A DNA stretch of 64,000 bases from an uncultured Paracoccaceae bacterium (GCA_951812305.1 CATOSB010000008.1:682001-746000), one strand, 5' to 3'; positions 43,530-52,615 are shown, counted from the stretch's first letter. The notes: generated by a model not told the origin, from the sequence alone. Made by a program: numbers and translations.

Positions 43530-44158
43530 CACTTGACCCCTTCACGTCCCTTTGCCACGCGGTAGTAGGCAAACAAAAGCCGCGCCGCAACCGCCCTCCA
43601 AGGGCTCCACGCTTCGGCCATTTCGCGCAACGCACGCTCTTTCGGGCGATCGGGTAATTCGAACAGAATTCGTGCAGATTCCTGCAGGGCCAGATCGTTC
43701 GGCGCAAAGACATCCGCACGGCCGAGCGAAAACATGGCATAGATTTCGGCTGTCCAACGGCCAATCCCACTGACCTTGGTCAACGTTTCGATGACGTCTT
43801 CATTCGGCGCGCGACGTAACGCTCGGTAATTGATACCAGCCTCGGCCAACGCGCGGGCATAGCGGATTTTCTGCCGGCTAAGTCCCACGGCACGCATTTC
43901 TTCGTCCGTTGCCATCTCAATTGGCGCAGCTTCGGTCAATCCCACATCCTGCATTCGTTTCCAGATCGCACTGGCGGACGCCGTCGAAACCTGTTGGCTG
44001 ACTATCGCGCTTAAAAGTTCCGCAAAGCCGTCGGGTCGGCGGCGAAGCGGCAGTGGGCCGGTTTCCCGCAAGGCAGCGGCAAAGCGACGGTCCAGCTGTG
44101 CGAGGTATTCGGCGCCTTCCGCGACGCAGTCCGATGTCTCGATGATGCGACCGATCAT
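43529..44158 (-). CDS. alkA: DNA-3-methyladenine glycosylase II (AlkA-like HhH-GPD protein)
   Basis: 209 aa. It lacks the N-terminal domain of E. coli AlkA, as many short alphaproteobacterial versions do. The helix-hairpin-helix and catalytic Asp are in LTKVSGIGRWTAEIYAMFSLGRADVFAPNDLAL, preceded by LLSAIVSQQVSTASASAIW. It removes alkylated bases from DNA. Its start overlaps the cobK stop (ATGA) and its stop overlaps the esterase start, so it is translationally coupled into the cobalamin run. Confidence 0.92.
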   Translation of the reverse strand: MIGRIIETSDCVAEGAEYLAQLDRRFAAALRETGPLPLRRRPDGFAELLSAIVSQQVSTASASAIWKRMQDVGLTEAAPIEMATDEEMRAVGLSRQKIRYARALAEAGINYRALRRAPNEDVIETLTKVSGIGRWTAEIYAMFSLGRADVFAPNDLALQESARILFELPDRPKERALREMAEAWSPWRAVAARLLFAYYRVAKGREGVK

Positions 44159-44886
44159 ATCAGGTTCCTGACCCAGCCCAGCGCCGCCGCCACTGTCGAG
44201 ATGCGTGTCGCTTCCGGCATTTCAGGCCGGTTTTGCAAGGCGACCCTGATGCCAAGATGGCGTGCAGCGTCAAGTTTTGACCGGCTGGCATCGCCGCCGG
44301 AATTCTTTACGACAAGCCAATCGACGCCCAGTTCTTGAAACAGCGAGATTTCGTCCTCGACGCTGAAGGGCGGGCGTCCGACCAGAAACGTGCCTCCCGA
44401 AAAGGGGAAGGGTTGTGCCGCCGGATCGATCCGGCGACAGATCACTTTGCGGCCTTCGAGGTTTTTGAACCCCGGCAGGCTTCCCGGGCCAGTGCCAAGA
44501 AAGATCGTCGCGTCGAATGGCACAAAGCCTGCGACCTCTTTCTCTAAGTCAAAAAAAGTCCAGTCGTCACCATTTTGGGGCTTCCATTCCGGGCGCAGCA
44601 CTTGGGCATATGAAACTTTCAACGCCGAACAAACTTTGGCGGTCCGGCGTGTGATATCCGCCGCAAAAGGGTGGGTTGCATCCAGAACCGCCGCGATCTT
44701 GTTGTCGATGAGATATTGTCGAAACGCCTGACCACCGCCGAAACCGCCGTGGCGTGTTGGAACCGCCAGATCGGCGGGTTGTCGTGTTGCACCCGCCAAT
44801 GAGGCCGTGGCGTTGACCGGCATTTTGGACAAGGCGCGCGCAATGTCACGCGCTTCGGCGGTTCCGGCAAGCAGCAGCAGGTTCAT
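44155..44886 (-). CDS. cobK: precorrin-6A reductase
   Basis: 243 aa. It begins NLLLLAGTAEARDIARAL, the CobK/CbiJ nucleotide-binding opening, with VLDATHPFAADITRRTAKVC and IFLGTGPGSLPGF in the middle and VVKNSGGDASRSKLDAA near the end. It reduces the macrocycle of precorrin-6A with NADPH in corrin synthesis. Its start overlaps the cbiD stop by four bases, so the two consecutive or near-consecutive steps are made together. Confidence 0.95.
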   Translation of the reverse strand: MNLLLLAGTAEARDIARALSKMPVNATASLAGATRQPADLAVPTRHGGFGGGQAFRQYLIDNKIAAVLDATHPFAADITRRTAKVCSALKVSYAQVLRPEWKPQNGDDWTFFDLEKEVAGFVPFDATIFLGTGPGSLPGFKNLEGRKVICRRIDPAAQPFPFSGGTFLVGRPPFSVEDEISLFQELGVDWLVVKNSGGDASRSKLDAARHLGIRVALQNRPEMPEATRISTVAAALGWVRNLI

Positions 44887-45971
44887 TTAGAACGCCCGAT
44901 GATCTGGCCGGCGCGATCAGTGATGACCACGTCGATTTCAGTTCCCGACAGAATTGCCCGTGCAGTTTGTTTTGCGCGTTCGGCAGACCATTCCGCAAGT
45001 GGCGGCCCAGCCAATTCATAGGCTTCCAGCGCGGTGTTCGCATTTGTCAGATCTTTGTTAAGCGCCACCGAAAGACTTTGAAAATCAACCTGACTGCGCG
45101 AGGAATGAAGATCGGTTGCGCCTTGTGCGAGTTTGGTGATCTTGCCGATACCGCCACCGATTGTAACGCGTGGAATGGGATGTCTGGCGAGGTATTTCAT
45201 CATCCCGCCCGCGAAATCCCCCATGTCGAGCATCGCGCCGTCCGGCAGCCCGTAAAGGTTCTGAACGGTACGTTCGCTGGTCGCGCCGGTACAGCCCGCA
45301 ACATGGCCCAGTCCCTCGGCGCGTGCCACATCGATGCCGCGATGAATTGAGGCGATCCATGCAGCACAGCTGAACGGTCGAACAATGCCAGTCGTTCCCA
45401 GGATTGATATGCCGCCTTTGATACCGAGACGCGGGTTCCAGGTCTTTTTCGCGATCTCCTCGCCGCCGGGAACGGAAACCGTAATGCGAATATCGGTTTT
45501 TTTACCGTAAGTTGCAGCACATTCTTCAACGACTTGCGTCATCATCTCTCTGGGAACGGGATTGATCGCCGCTTCGCCGGGAACTATGGGAAGGCCGGGT
45601 TTTGTGATCGTACCGACACCTTCACCAGCGGTGAACTCGATTCCACCATTTGAAGCCTCAACACGCGCAATGATCAGCGCGCCGTGCGTTACGTCGGGGT
45701 CATCGCCAGCATCTTTCGTAATCCCGGCCTCGGCCCAGTCTTCGCCTGTTGCCTGATGCGCCAGTGGAAATGTCGGCGTTTCGCCCCGTGGAAGGATAAT
45801 GGTGACCTCGCTGGGAAACTTACCGTCCCAATGCCGCATCAGCGCCGCCTTTGTAGCGGCGGTCGCACAGGCGCCTGTTGTCCAGCCACGGCGCAATTCC
45901 CCTGACGGTTTGCGGCTCATGGTTTTTCTATAGGCCAGCGGATCGGGAAAGAGAATCGCAATGCGTCGCAT
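44883..45971 (-). CDS. cbiD: cobalt-precorrin-5B C1-methyltransferase
   Basis: 362 aa from ATG 45971, which has AAGGA nine bases upstream; ATG 45920 is a shorter alternative without a clear ribosome site. The family opening LRRGWTTGACATAATKAAL is present, then GEGVGTITKPGLPIVPGEAAINPVPR, LGTTGIVRPFS and GGGIGKITKLAQGATDLHS. It methylates C1 during ring contraction. CbiD is the counterpart of CobF in the cobalt-early route. The start lies 41 bases from that of cobA on the other strand, so both promoters are squeezed into or beyond each other's coding sequence. Confidence 0.93.
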   Translation of the reverse strand: MRRIAILFPDPLAYRKTMSRKPSGELRRGWTTGACATAATKAALMRHWDGKFPSEVTIILPRGETPTFPLAHQATGEDWAEAGITKDAGDDPDVTHGALIIARVEASNGGIEFTAGEGVGTITKPGLPIVPGEAAINPVPREMMTQVVEECAATYGKKTDIRITVSVPGGEEIAKKTWNPRLGIKGGISILGTTGIVRPFSCAAWIASIHRGIDVARAEGLGHVAGCTGATSERTVQNLYGLPDGAMLDMGDFAGGMMKYLARHPIPRVTIGGGIGKITKLAQGATDLHSSRSQVDFQSLSVALNKDLTNANTALEAYELAGPPLAEWSAERAKQTARAILSGTEIDVVITDRAGQIIGRSK

Positions 45972-46012
45972 CTGTGCTTTTCCTTAAGCTTTCCGACCGC
46001 CATAACCACAAA

Positions 46013-46864
46013 ATGATCGACTCGCCGAAATTGCCCGAAAGCGACTGGCCCGTGTTTGAAGCGGGCTGGGTCTGGCTTTGTGGTGCAGGCCCCGGTGACC
46101 CGGGATTGTTGACGTTGCATGGATTGAATGCACTCAGGCAAGCGGACGTGGTTGTGCATGATGCGCTTGTGGAACCTGCGATCCTGAAATGGGCGGAGGG
46201 TGCCGAAATCATCAGCGCCGGCAAGCGCGGCGGAAGACCATCGCCGAAACAGCGCGATATTTCTTTGCGGCTGGTGGAACTGGCGCGCGAGGGCAAGCGC
46301 GTCCTTCGCCTGAAAGGGGGCGACCCCTTCGTGTTCGGTCGTGGCGGGGAAGAAGCGCAGACGCTGGTGCAGCATGGCGTGCTGATCCGGATCATTCCGG
46401 GCATTACTGCGGGGATCGGAGGCCTTGCCTACGCCGGAATTCCGGTCACGCATCGCGACGTGAACCAGTCTGTGACATTCGTGACCGGGCACGATCAATC
46501 TGGTTCGGCACCGACAAGCCTTGATTGGCGAGCAATTTCAAAGGCTTCCCAGGTGATCGTGATTTACATGGGAATGCGCCAGATTGGCCAGATCGTTGAA
46601 AATTTGGTGTGTGCGGGGCGGTCGGTTGATGAACCAGTGGCCGTTGTATCCAACGCGAGTTTGAAAGCTCAGAATGTTTTAGAATCGACGCTCGGGTCTG
46701 TTGTCGGTGATGTGGCGAAATCCGGAATCGGTTCGCCAGCAGTCATTTGCGTCGACAAGTCGGTTTTGATGCGTCAGGCGTTGGATTGGCAATCGATGCT
46801 AACGGGCGAAGCCCCGCGAAATCTTGACCCGCTGGGCCGCGGTCGACCCGCTGAAAGCGCCTGA
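46013..46864 (+). CDS. cobA: uroporphyrinogen-III C-methyltransferase
   Basis: 283 aa from ATG 46013. Motifs of the SAM-dependent tetrapyrrole methylases are all there: VWLCGAGPGDPGLLTLHGLNALRQADVVVHDALV, SAGKRGG, LKGGDPFVFGRGGEEA and IPVTHRDVNQSVTFVTGH. It makes precorrin-2, the branch to cobalamin and siroheme. No CysG-type dehydrogenase/chelatase domain is fused. cobB begins five bases later. The gene is divergent from cbiD with a 41-base spacer. Confidence 0.95.
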   Translation: MIDSPKLPESDWPVFEAGWVWLCGAGPGDPGLLTLHGLNALRQADVVVHDALVEPAILKWAEGAEIISAGKRGGRPSPKQRDISLRLVELAREGKRVLRLKGGDPFVFGRGGEEAQTLVQHGVLIRIIPGITAGIGGLAYAGIPVTHRDVNQSVTFVTGHDQSGSAPTSLDWRAISKASQVIVIYMGMRQIGQIVENLVCAGRSVDEPVAVVSNASLKAQNVLESTLGSVVGDVAKSGIGSPAVICVDKSVLMRQALDWQSMLTGEAPRNLDPLGRGRPAESA

Positions 46865-46869
46865 GAACG

Positions 46870-48219
46870 GTGCCGGGACTGATCATCTCTGCGCCAACAT
46901 CGGGTAGTGGTAAGACCACAATTACATTGGGACTATTGCGGGCGATGAAGCGGCGCGGTGTCGCGGTGCGCGGGGCGAAATCCGGGCCAGATTATATCGA
47001 TCCGCGTTTTCATGCGGCGGCGTGTGGTGCGGAATGCATGAACCTCGACGCCTGGGCGATGACATCGGAGCGAGTGGTTTCGCTGGCCATTGGGGATGGA
47101 TTTTTGCTGATTGAGGGCGCAATGGGCCTGTTCGATGGCGCACCGCCGGATGGCAAGGGAGCGACCGCGGATTTGGCCCGCATTCTCGGGCTGCCCGTTG
47201 TTTTGGTCGTCGATGCGGCGCGAATTGCGCAGTCCGTTGTGCCGTTGGTGCAGGGATTTATGAGATACGATGCCGATGTTGAGGTTGCAGGGGTTATCCT
47301 GAACCGCGTCGGAAGCCCGCGCCATGAAAGAATTCTGCGAAACGCGTTGGAACAAGCGGGAATTTCTGTTCTTGGGGCGCTTTACCGCGACGCAGGTTTA
47401 CAACATCCGTCGCGCCATTTGGGACTGGTGCAAGCGCAGGAACGTGAAGATCTTGAAGAGTTTATTGAAGGTGTCGCCGATCTGGTGATGAATCGCGTGG
47501 ATGTTGACGATCTGGTGGCGTGCGCGATGCCCTTACCGGCCTCAAAGCGCGATTTTTCACGAAGTCCACCCGCACAACGCATCGCGATTGCCGATGACGC
47601 TGCCTTCGCCTTTGCATATCCGCATCTGCTGTCAGATTGGCGCGCATCCGGGGCAGAGATTTCATTCTTTTCGCCACTGGCAGATCAGGCCCCGCCTGAC
47701 GCCGATCTGATCATTCTGCCGGGCGGATACCCAGAACTTCATGCGGGCCAAATTTCGTCCAACGCGACGTTTCTGAACGAGTTGAGGAAAGCCTCGGAAA
47801 GCTCTGTAATCTATGGTGAATGCGGCGGCTTCATGGTGCTTGGAAGCGCTTTGATCGACAAATATGGTGTGGGTCACGATATGGCGGGGCTCCTGCAACT
47901 TGAAACCAGCTTTGCTGAACGAAAGCTGCACCTGGGTTACCGCGACCTGATTGCCAGCAAGGGGCCATTCGCCGGGGCGTGGAAAGGTCACGAATTCCAC
48001 TATGCTAAAACCATCCATGCGCGTGGCGAGCCGTTGTTTGAGGCGTGGGATGCCGAGGGCAACGCGCTGGCGCCGATGGGTCTGATCGAGGGGAACGTCT
48101 CAGGGTCATTCGCCCATCTCATTGACCGCGCAGATCCTTTGTGGCATCGGGGTATAAGGCCGATTGTATGGCAATTGCAGACGCCCCAATCGATGACAGC
48201 CGCGCCAGACGCAACGTAA
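46870..48219 (+). CDS. cobB: cobyrinate or hydrogenobyrinate a,c-diamide synthase
   Basis: 449 aa from GTG 46870. The N-terminal ATPase has the P-loop ISAPTSGSGKTTITLGLLRAM and SGPDYIDPRFHAAACG. The C-terminal class I glutamine amidotransferase has ILPGGYPELHAG and the nucleophile Cys in YGECGGFMVLG, with FAGAWKGHEFHY at the end. It amidates the a and c side chains of the corrin ring with ATP and glutamine. The MFS gene start lies inside its last 52 bases. Confidence 0.95.
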   Translation: MPGLIISAPTSGSGKTTITLGLLRAMKRRGVAVRGAKSGPDYIDPRFHAAACGAECMNLDAWAMTSERVVSLAIGDGFLLIEGAMGLFDGAPPDGKGATADLARILGLPVVLVVDAARIAQSVVPLVQGFMRYDADVEVAGVILNRVGSPRHERILRNALEQAGISVLGALYRDAGLQHPSRHLGLVQAQEREDLEEFIEGVADLVMNRVDVDDLVACAMPLPASKRDFSRSPPAQRIAIADDAAFAFAYPHLLSDWRASGAEISFFSPLADQAPPDADLIILPGGYPELHAGQISSNATFLNELRKASESSVIYGECGGFMVLGSALIDKYGVGHDMAGLLQLETSFAERKLHLGYRDLIASKGPFAGAWKGHEFHYAKTIHARGEPLFEAWDAEGNALAPMGLIEGNVSGSFAHLIDRADPLWHRGIRPIVWQLQTPQSMTAAPDAT

Positions 48220-49388
48220 CAATCCTTGTAATCGCGCAGGCAGTTCTGGGCGCGCAGATGCCAATGCTGTTCATCCTTGCGGGTTTGGCAGGGCAGTCGC
48301 TGGCCTCCAACATCTGCTTTGCCACACTGCCGATTTCGATGATCGTTCTTGGCTCCATGCTGATGGCGACGCCGATGGCGAACCTGATGCAAAAATACGG
48401 GCGCCGCGCGGGGTTCTTTTTCGGGGCTGCTGGTGGTGCCGTCGGGGCGGCGATCGGTTCGGCCGGATTGATTTATGCCAGCTTCCCGCTGCTTCTTCTG
48501 GGATCGCTGTGCACCGGTATCTATATGAGCGCGCATGGGTTTTATCGCTTTGCGGCAACGGATACGGCGTCAGAAGCGTTCCGCCCCAAAGCGATATCCT
48601 ATGTCATGGCCGGCGGTCTGGCGGCAGCGGTGATTGGACCGCAACTGGCCAAGGTTACCGAAAGCACTTTGGTCATTCCATTTCTCGGGACTTATCTGGC
48701 AGTTGTGGCAATCAACGTTTTCGGCGCGGCAATCTTCCTGTTTCTCGACATCCCGATCCCCGAAAAACCCAAAGAGGGCGCGCCGTCGGGCCGCTCCCGC
48801 CTACAATTACTGACGGACCCGACCATTGCCGTCGCGATTATCTGTGCAATGGTGTCCTATGCCCTGATGAATCTCGTGATGACGTCGACGCCGTTGGCCG
48901 TTGTCGGGTGCGGCTTCACCGGCGGGGAAAAGAACGACGTGGTGATGAGCCATGTGCTTGGCATGTTCGCACCCAGCTTTTTCACCGGCCATTTGATTGC
49001 GCGGTTCGGGGCCGAACGCATTGTAGCAGTCGGTCTTGCCTTACTTGCCGTGGCCGGGGTGATTGGATTGGCCGGTGTGCAGCTGACCAATTTCTTCGCT
49101 GCTCTCATCCTGCTTGGCGTTGGCTGGAACTTCGGTTTTATCGGCGCAACATCGATGCTTGCTTCGGCGCATTCAGCGGAAGAGAGGGGCAGGGTGCAGG
49201 GCATGAACGACATGATCGTCTTTGGCTGTGTAACGATCGCATCACTGGCGTCTGGCGGATTGATGAATTGTTCCGGCGGTGATCCGGTGCAAGGCTGGAT
49301 GGCGGTGAACTGGGCGATGGTGCCGTTTTTGGCGCTGGCAGGCGGCGCGCTGATCTGGCTGACGTTCAAACGGCGGGCGCTTGATTAG
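48168..49388 (+). CDS. major facilitator superfamily transporter
   Basis: 406 aa from ATG 48168, 52 bases inside the cobB end; an ATG at 48141 gives nine more residues. Twelve hydrophobic segments are visible, with the MFS motif A-like loop MQKYGRRAGFF between helices 2 and 3 and a repeat of it in HLIARFGAERIVA. The central loop is short (PIPEKPKEGAPSGRSR). The long overlap couples it to cobB, yet family members of this kind are usually drug or metabolite exporters. A role with cobalt or corrinoids is only a possibility. Confidence 0.88.
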   Translation: MAIADAPIDDSRARRNVTILVIAQAVLGAQMPMLFILAGLAGQSLASNICFATLPISMIVLGSMLMATPMANLMQKYGRRAGFFFGAAGGAVGAAIGSAGLIYASFPLLLLGSLCTGIYMSAHGFYRFAATDTASEAFRPKAISYVMAGGLAAAVIGPQLAKVTESTLVIPFLGTYLAVVAINVFGAAIFLFLDIPIPEKPKEGAPSGRSRLQLLTDPTIAVAIICAMVSYALMNLVMTSTPLAVVGCGFTGGEKNDVVMSHVLGMFAPSFFTGHLIARFGAERIVAVGLALLAVAGVIGLAGVQLTNFFAALILLGVGWNFGFIGATSMLASAHSAEERGRVQGMNDMIVFGCVTIASLASGGLMNCSGGDPVQGWMAVNWAMVPFLALAGGALIWLTFKRRALD

Positions 49389-50326
49389 GCGGAGCAACTC
49401 GCGCCGCCGAGCACACAGAACTTTGCGCAGTGTGGGTGGTTTAGAAAGACCTTGCCTTCTGCCTCGGCCAGAGTTTCACCCATGTCGAACTGAAGGTCAT
49501 AAGGCAGGAGTGTGCAGGCCACCACTGTAGGCTTTTTGGCACCTTTGCGTTTTACGACCATCCGCGATGACGAACACATCACTGACGCGGGCGACTTTCC
49601 CAAAATCTGCCAACAATCTGTTGTGATTTCGGGCACTTCCGCGGTGACGTCCATTTCCGGGAACAGAACCGTTTCGCAGGGGTTCATGGCGTCGATGTCA
49701 AAACCGTTGTCAGCGTAGAGCTTGGCATATCCTTTACGCGCATCGGCCTCGCTTTCACCCCACATGGTACGACCCGCCACCGTCATTTGGATCCCGGCGT
49801 CGCGCAACCAACGCATACCGATCAAAGACTTCTCAAACGTGTCCGGTCCGCGTTCTTTGTCGTGGAACTCTGCGCTGTGATGATCAAGGGAAACGCGGAG
49901 CGTAAGTTTGTCGCCGAACCTTGCAACCAGATTTTCGAGGCCGGAACGGATGCTCGGGCGCATCATCGGTCGCATCGCGTTGGTTAGGATCAAAACGTCA
50001 TAGCCTCTCTCAAGAGATGCACGTGTAATCGCCAAAATGTCCGGGTTCATGAACGGTTCGCCACCGGTAATTCCGATCTCGCGAAGGCCCCAGTTTCGCG
50101 CCTCTGCCTGATCCAGAAACTCCTCGATTTCAGCCGTGTTCAGGTAAACCAGCCGATCGTTCGTTGGCGAGCTTTCGATATAGCAGTTTTCGCACTCGAT
50201 ATTGCACAGGGTCCCGGTGTTGAACCACAGCGTTTCCGGCGCGCCTAGGGAAACGAACGCCCGTTCCTCACCTTTTGCAGTGATCCGGGGATGTTCGAAT
50301 TTTTCGAACGCGTTGTGATCTTTCAT
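49385..50326 (-). CDS. radical SAM protein with C-terminal cysteine-rich region
   Basis: 313 aa. The [4Fe-4S] site is TLCNIECENCYIE (Cys-x3-Cys-x2-Cys, about residues 41-48), followed by the SAM-binding EIGITGGEPFMNPD and LTNAMRPMM. Additional cysteines lie near the C-terminus (VMCSSS, VVACTLLP, HCAKFCVLGGASC), which may bind a second cluster as in SPASM-like enzymes. No peptide precursor is seen beside it. It converges with the MFS gene (four-base overlap of ends) and is divergent from zwf. The reaction is unknown. Confidence 0.88.
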   Translation of the reverse strand: MKDHNAFEKFEHPRITAKGEERAFVSLGAPETLWFNTGTLCNIECENCYIESSPTNDRLVYLNTAEIEEFLDQAEARNWGLREIGITGGEPFMNPDILAITRASLERGYDVLILTNAMRPMMRPSIRSGLENLVARFGDKLTLRVSLDHHSAEFHDKERGPDTFEKSLIGMRWLRDAGIQMTVAGRTMWGESEADARKGYAKLYADNGFDIDAMNPCETVLFPEMDVTAEVPEITTDCWQILGKSPASVMCSSSRMVVKRKGAKKPTVVACTLLPYDLQFDMGETLAEAEGKVFLNHPHCAKFCVLGGASCSA

Positions 50327-50411
50327 GCCTGACGGCCCCGTCTATTCTGGTTTGTTACCGGTATCGGAGCCGCCCCGGCGTGAAAAGGCTTATGAATTTT
50401 CCATGACGTGG

Positions 50412-50439
50412 TTGTGATGCGACAATGCGGTGCTAGACT
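50412..50439 (+). promoter_or_regulatory. probable promoter of the zwf-pgl-pgi operon
   Basis: TTGTGA (50412-50417), 16 bases, then TAGACT (50434-50439) preceded by TGC, an extended -10. Transcription would start near 50446, ahead of the palindrome at 50469 and the zwf ATG at 50499. Confidence 0.5.
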
Positions 50440-50468
50440 CTTTTTTGGGTGCCAGCTAGTGAGGCGCC

Positions 50469-50480
50469 GTTAGCGCTAAC
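50469..50480. promoter_or_regulatory. palindromic operator in the zwf leader
   Basis: GTTAGCGCTAAC, a perfect 12-bp palindrome with a central CG, 18 bases before the zwf start and just after the probable transcription start. The form is that of LacI-family operators. A repressor here would block the glucose-6-phosphate route; the regulator is not in this window. Confidence 0.55.
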
Positions 50481-50498
50481 AAAGTAGGTCCAGCGGTC

Positions 50499-51953
50499 AT
50501 GGTATCCCGTGTCATCCCAGTTGAAACTTTCGACCTGGTCATATTCGGCGGAACGGGTGATCTGGCCCGACGCAAGATTCTTCCCGGGCTGTACCGTCGC
50601 TTCTGGTCAGGACAGATCCCGGAAGATGCGCGGATCATAGGCAGTTCGCGAAAAGAGATGGACGATGAAGCGTTCCGTGCCTTTACGCGCGCGGCGATTG
50701 AAGAGTTCGCCGTCGATGGGGCCGGGGACAAAGCCAAGATCGCGGAATTTCTGAAAAAGCTGTCTTATGTTGCGATTGATGCCCTTGGCGAAAACGGGTG
50801 GGATAAACTTAGCGTCGCAGTGCGCCCCGGTGTTGTTCGGGCCTATTATTTCTCGGTCGGCCCAAGCCTGTTCGGCGCGATTGCCGAGCGCTTGCACAAA
50901 CACAATCTGGCCGATGATGACTGTCGCATCGTGGTTGAAAAGCCTTTTGGCCACGATCTGGACAGCGCCCGCGAACTGAACGCGACATTGGCGCAGTTTT
51001 TCAAGGAAACCCAAATCTATCGGATCGATCATTATCTGGGCAAGGAAACGGTCCAGAACCTGATGGCTATCCGATTCGGTAACGTGTTGTTCGAGCCGCT
51101 TTGGAACAGCCAGTATGTCGATCACATTCAGATCACGGTTGCCGAAACGGTTGGCGTCGAGGGCCGCGGAGGATATTACGACAAATCGGGTGCAATGCGG
51201 GACATGATGCAGAACCATCTGATGCAGCTTTTGTGCCTGATCGCGATGGAACCTCCTTCGAAGTTCGACCATGACGCTGTGCGCGACGAGAAACTGAAAG
51301 TGATCCGCGCGCTTGGTGATGTTGCGCCGCACCATATCGTCCGCGGTCAGTATTTGGCAGGTGATGGTAATAATGGTTATCGGGAGGACGTTGAAAACGA
51401 ACGCTCGCACACCGAAAGTTTCATCGCGCTGAAGGCCCAAATTGAAAACTGGCGATGGGCGGGGACGCCGTTTTACCTGCGCACCGGCAAGCGATTGAAG
51501 GCGCGGGCAAGTGAAATCGCCGTTGTCTTCAAGGAAATCCAGCACCCGATATTTGGCCAGGAAGAGGGGCATCACAGGAATATCCTTTCGATCCGCGTGC
51601 AACCCAACGAGGGTATCGACCTAACCGTCACGATCAAGGAACCGGGACCGGGCGGGATGCGTCTGGTTGACGTTCCGTTGGATATGTCATTTGCCGACGC
51701 GCTGGGTCCTTCGGCAGAAAGCGTACCTGACGCCTATGAACGGCTGATCATGGATGTCATTCGGGGCAACCAGACGCTGTTCATGCGCGGCGATGAGGTC
51801 GAGGCCGCCTGGGCCTGGACGGACCCGATCATCGACGGCTGGCAGGCCCGAAATGACGTGCCGAAAACCTATGACACGGGATCAACCGGGCCGGTAGATT
51901 CCGAAATGTTGTTGCAGCGCGACAAGCGAAGCTGGCGAGAGATCGAACCGTGA
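50499..51953 (+). CDS. zwf: glucose-6-phosphate 1-dehydrogenase
   Basis: 484 aa, standard length. NADP site: LVIFGGTGDLARRKILPGLY at residues 13-32. Active site: RIDHYLGKETVQN, the family signature, with the catalytic His shortly after. It makes 6-phosphogluconolactone and NADPH, feeding the Entner-Doudoroff and pentose phosphate routes. The stop overlaps the pgl GTG start (GTGA), and pgi follows pgl at once, so all three enzymes are made together. Confidence 0.97.
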   Translation: MVSRVIPVETFDLVIFGGTGDLARRKILPGLYRRFWSGQIPEDARIIGSSRKEMDDEAFRAFTRAAIEEFAVDGAGDKAKIAEFLKKLSYVAIDALGENGWDKLSVAVRPGVVRAYYFSVGPSLFGAIAERLHKHNLADDDCRIVVEKPFGHDLDSARELNATLAQFFKETQIYRIDHYLGKETVQNLMAIRFGNVLFEPLWNSQYVDHIQITVAETVGVEGRGGYYDKSGAMRDMMQNHLMQLLCLIAMEPPSKFDHDAVRDEKLKVIRALGDVAPHHIVRGQYLAGDGNNGYREDVENERSHTESFIALKAQIENWRWAGTPFYLRTGKRLKARASEIAVVFKEIQHPIFGQEEGHHRNILSIRVQPNEGIDLTVTIKEPGPGGMRLVDVPLDMSFADALGPSAESVPDAYERLIMDVIRGNQTLFMRGDEVEAAWAWTDPIIDGWQARNDVPKTYDTGSTGPVDSEMLLQRDKRSWREIEP

Positions 51954-52612
51954 GCGTTCAGGAATTCGCCAGCCGCGAGGGTTTGATTGATTACCTCGCG
52001 GATTCAATGGCTGATGATCTGCGCGCTGCGATCACCCTGGATGGCGCTGCAACCCTTGCCGTACCCGGCGGATCCACGCCCGGGCCAGTGTTCGACAGAT
52101 TGAGCGGGGCCGGTCTTGATTGGTCAAAAGTGACGATCCTGCCGGGTGACGAGCGCTGGGTACCGGAAACATCTGAACATTCAAACGCGGCGCAGATTCG
52201 GGCTCGTTTGTTGCGAGGCAAAGCCATGACCGCGCAATTCCTTCCTCTTTATGACGGTGGCGACGGATCTGTGGGCGCACTTTCAGCAAGGCTCGAGCCA
52301 TTGCTGCCACTGACGGTCGTATTTCTTGGAATGGGTGGCGATATGCACACCGCATCGCTATTTCCCGGCGACAAAGTGCTTGGAACGCCGACGGGCGCGA
52401 TTCTGCACTATGTCCCTGTCCCCGGGCTTGATCCGCGCGTCCCACGCATGACGTTGACACCAGCCGCAATTAATGGCGCCAAGCGAAAATATCTGGTCCT
52501 TTTCGGCGATGATAAACTGGCCGCTTACAAGCGGGCACTGTCGGCGGAGGACCCGGTGCAAGCGCCAATTCTGGCAGTGTCCCGCAATTTGAACGTTCTT
52601 TGGGCGGAGTAG
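51950..52612 (+). CDS. pgl: 6-phosphogluconolactonase
   Basis: 220 aa from GTG 51950. The sugar-isomerase-like fold shows LAVPGGSTPGPVFDRL, VTILPGDERWVPETSEHSNAAQIRARLL and VFLGMGGDMHTASLFPG, the typical DevB/Pgl pattern. It hydrolyses the lactone made by Zwf. It overlaps zwf by four bases and ends three bases before pgi. Confidence 0.96.
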   Translation: MSVQEFASREGLIDYLADSMADDLRAAITLDGAATLAVPGGSTPGPVFDRLSGAGLDWSKVTILPGDERWVPETSEHSNAAQIRARLLRGKAMTAQFLPLYDGGDGSVGALSARLEPLLPLTVVFLGMGGDMHTASLFPGDKVLGTPTGAILHYVPVPGLDPRVPRMTLTPAAINGAKRKYLVLFGDDKLAAYKRALSAEDPVQAPILAVSRNLNVLWAE

Positions 52613-52615
52613 ACG

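Noticed and set aside
45972-46012. Cobalamin riboswitch between cbiD and cobA
   Set aside because: Only 41 bases are available and no B12-box-like element is visible; a riboswitch needs about 200.
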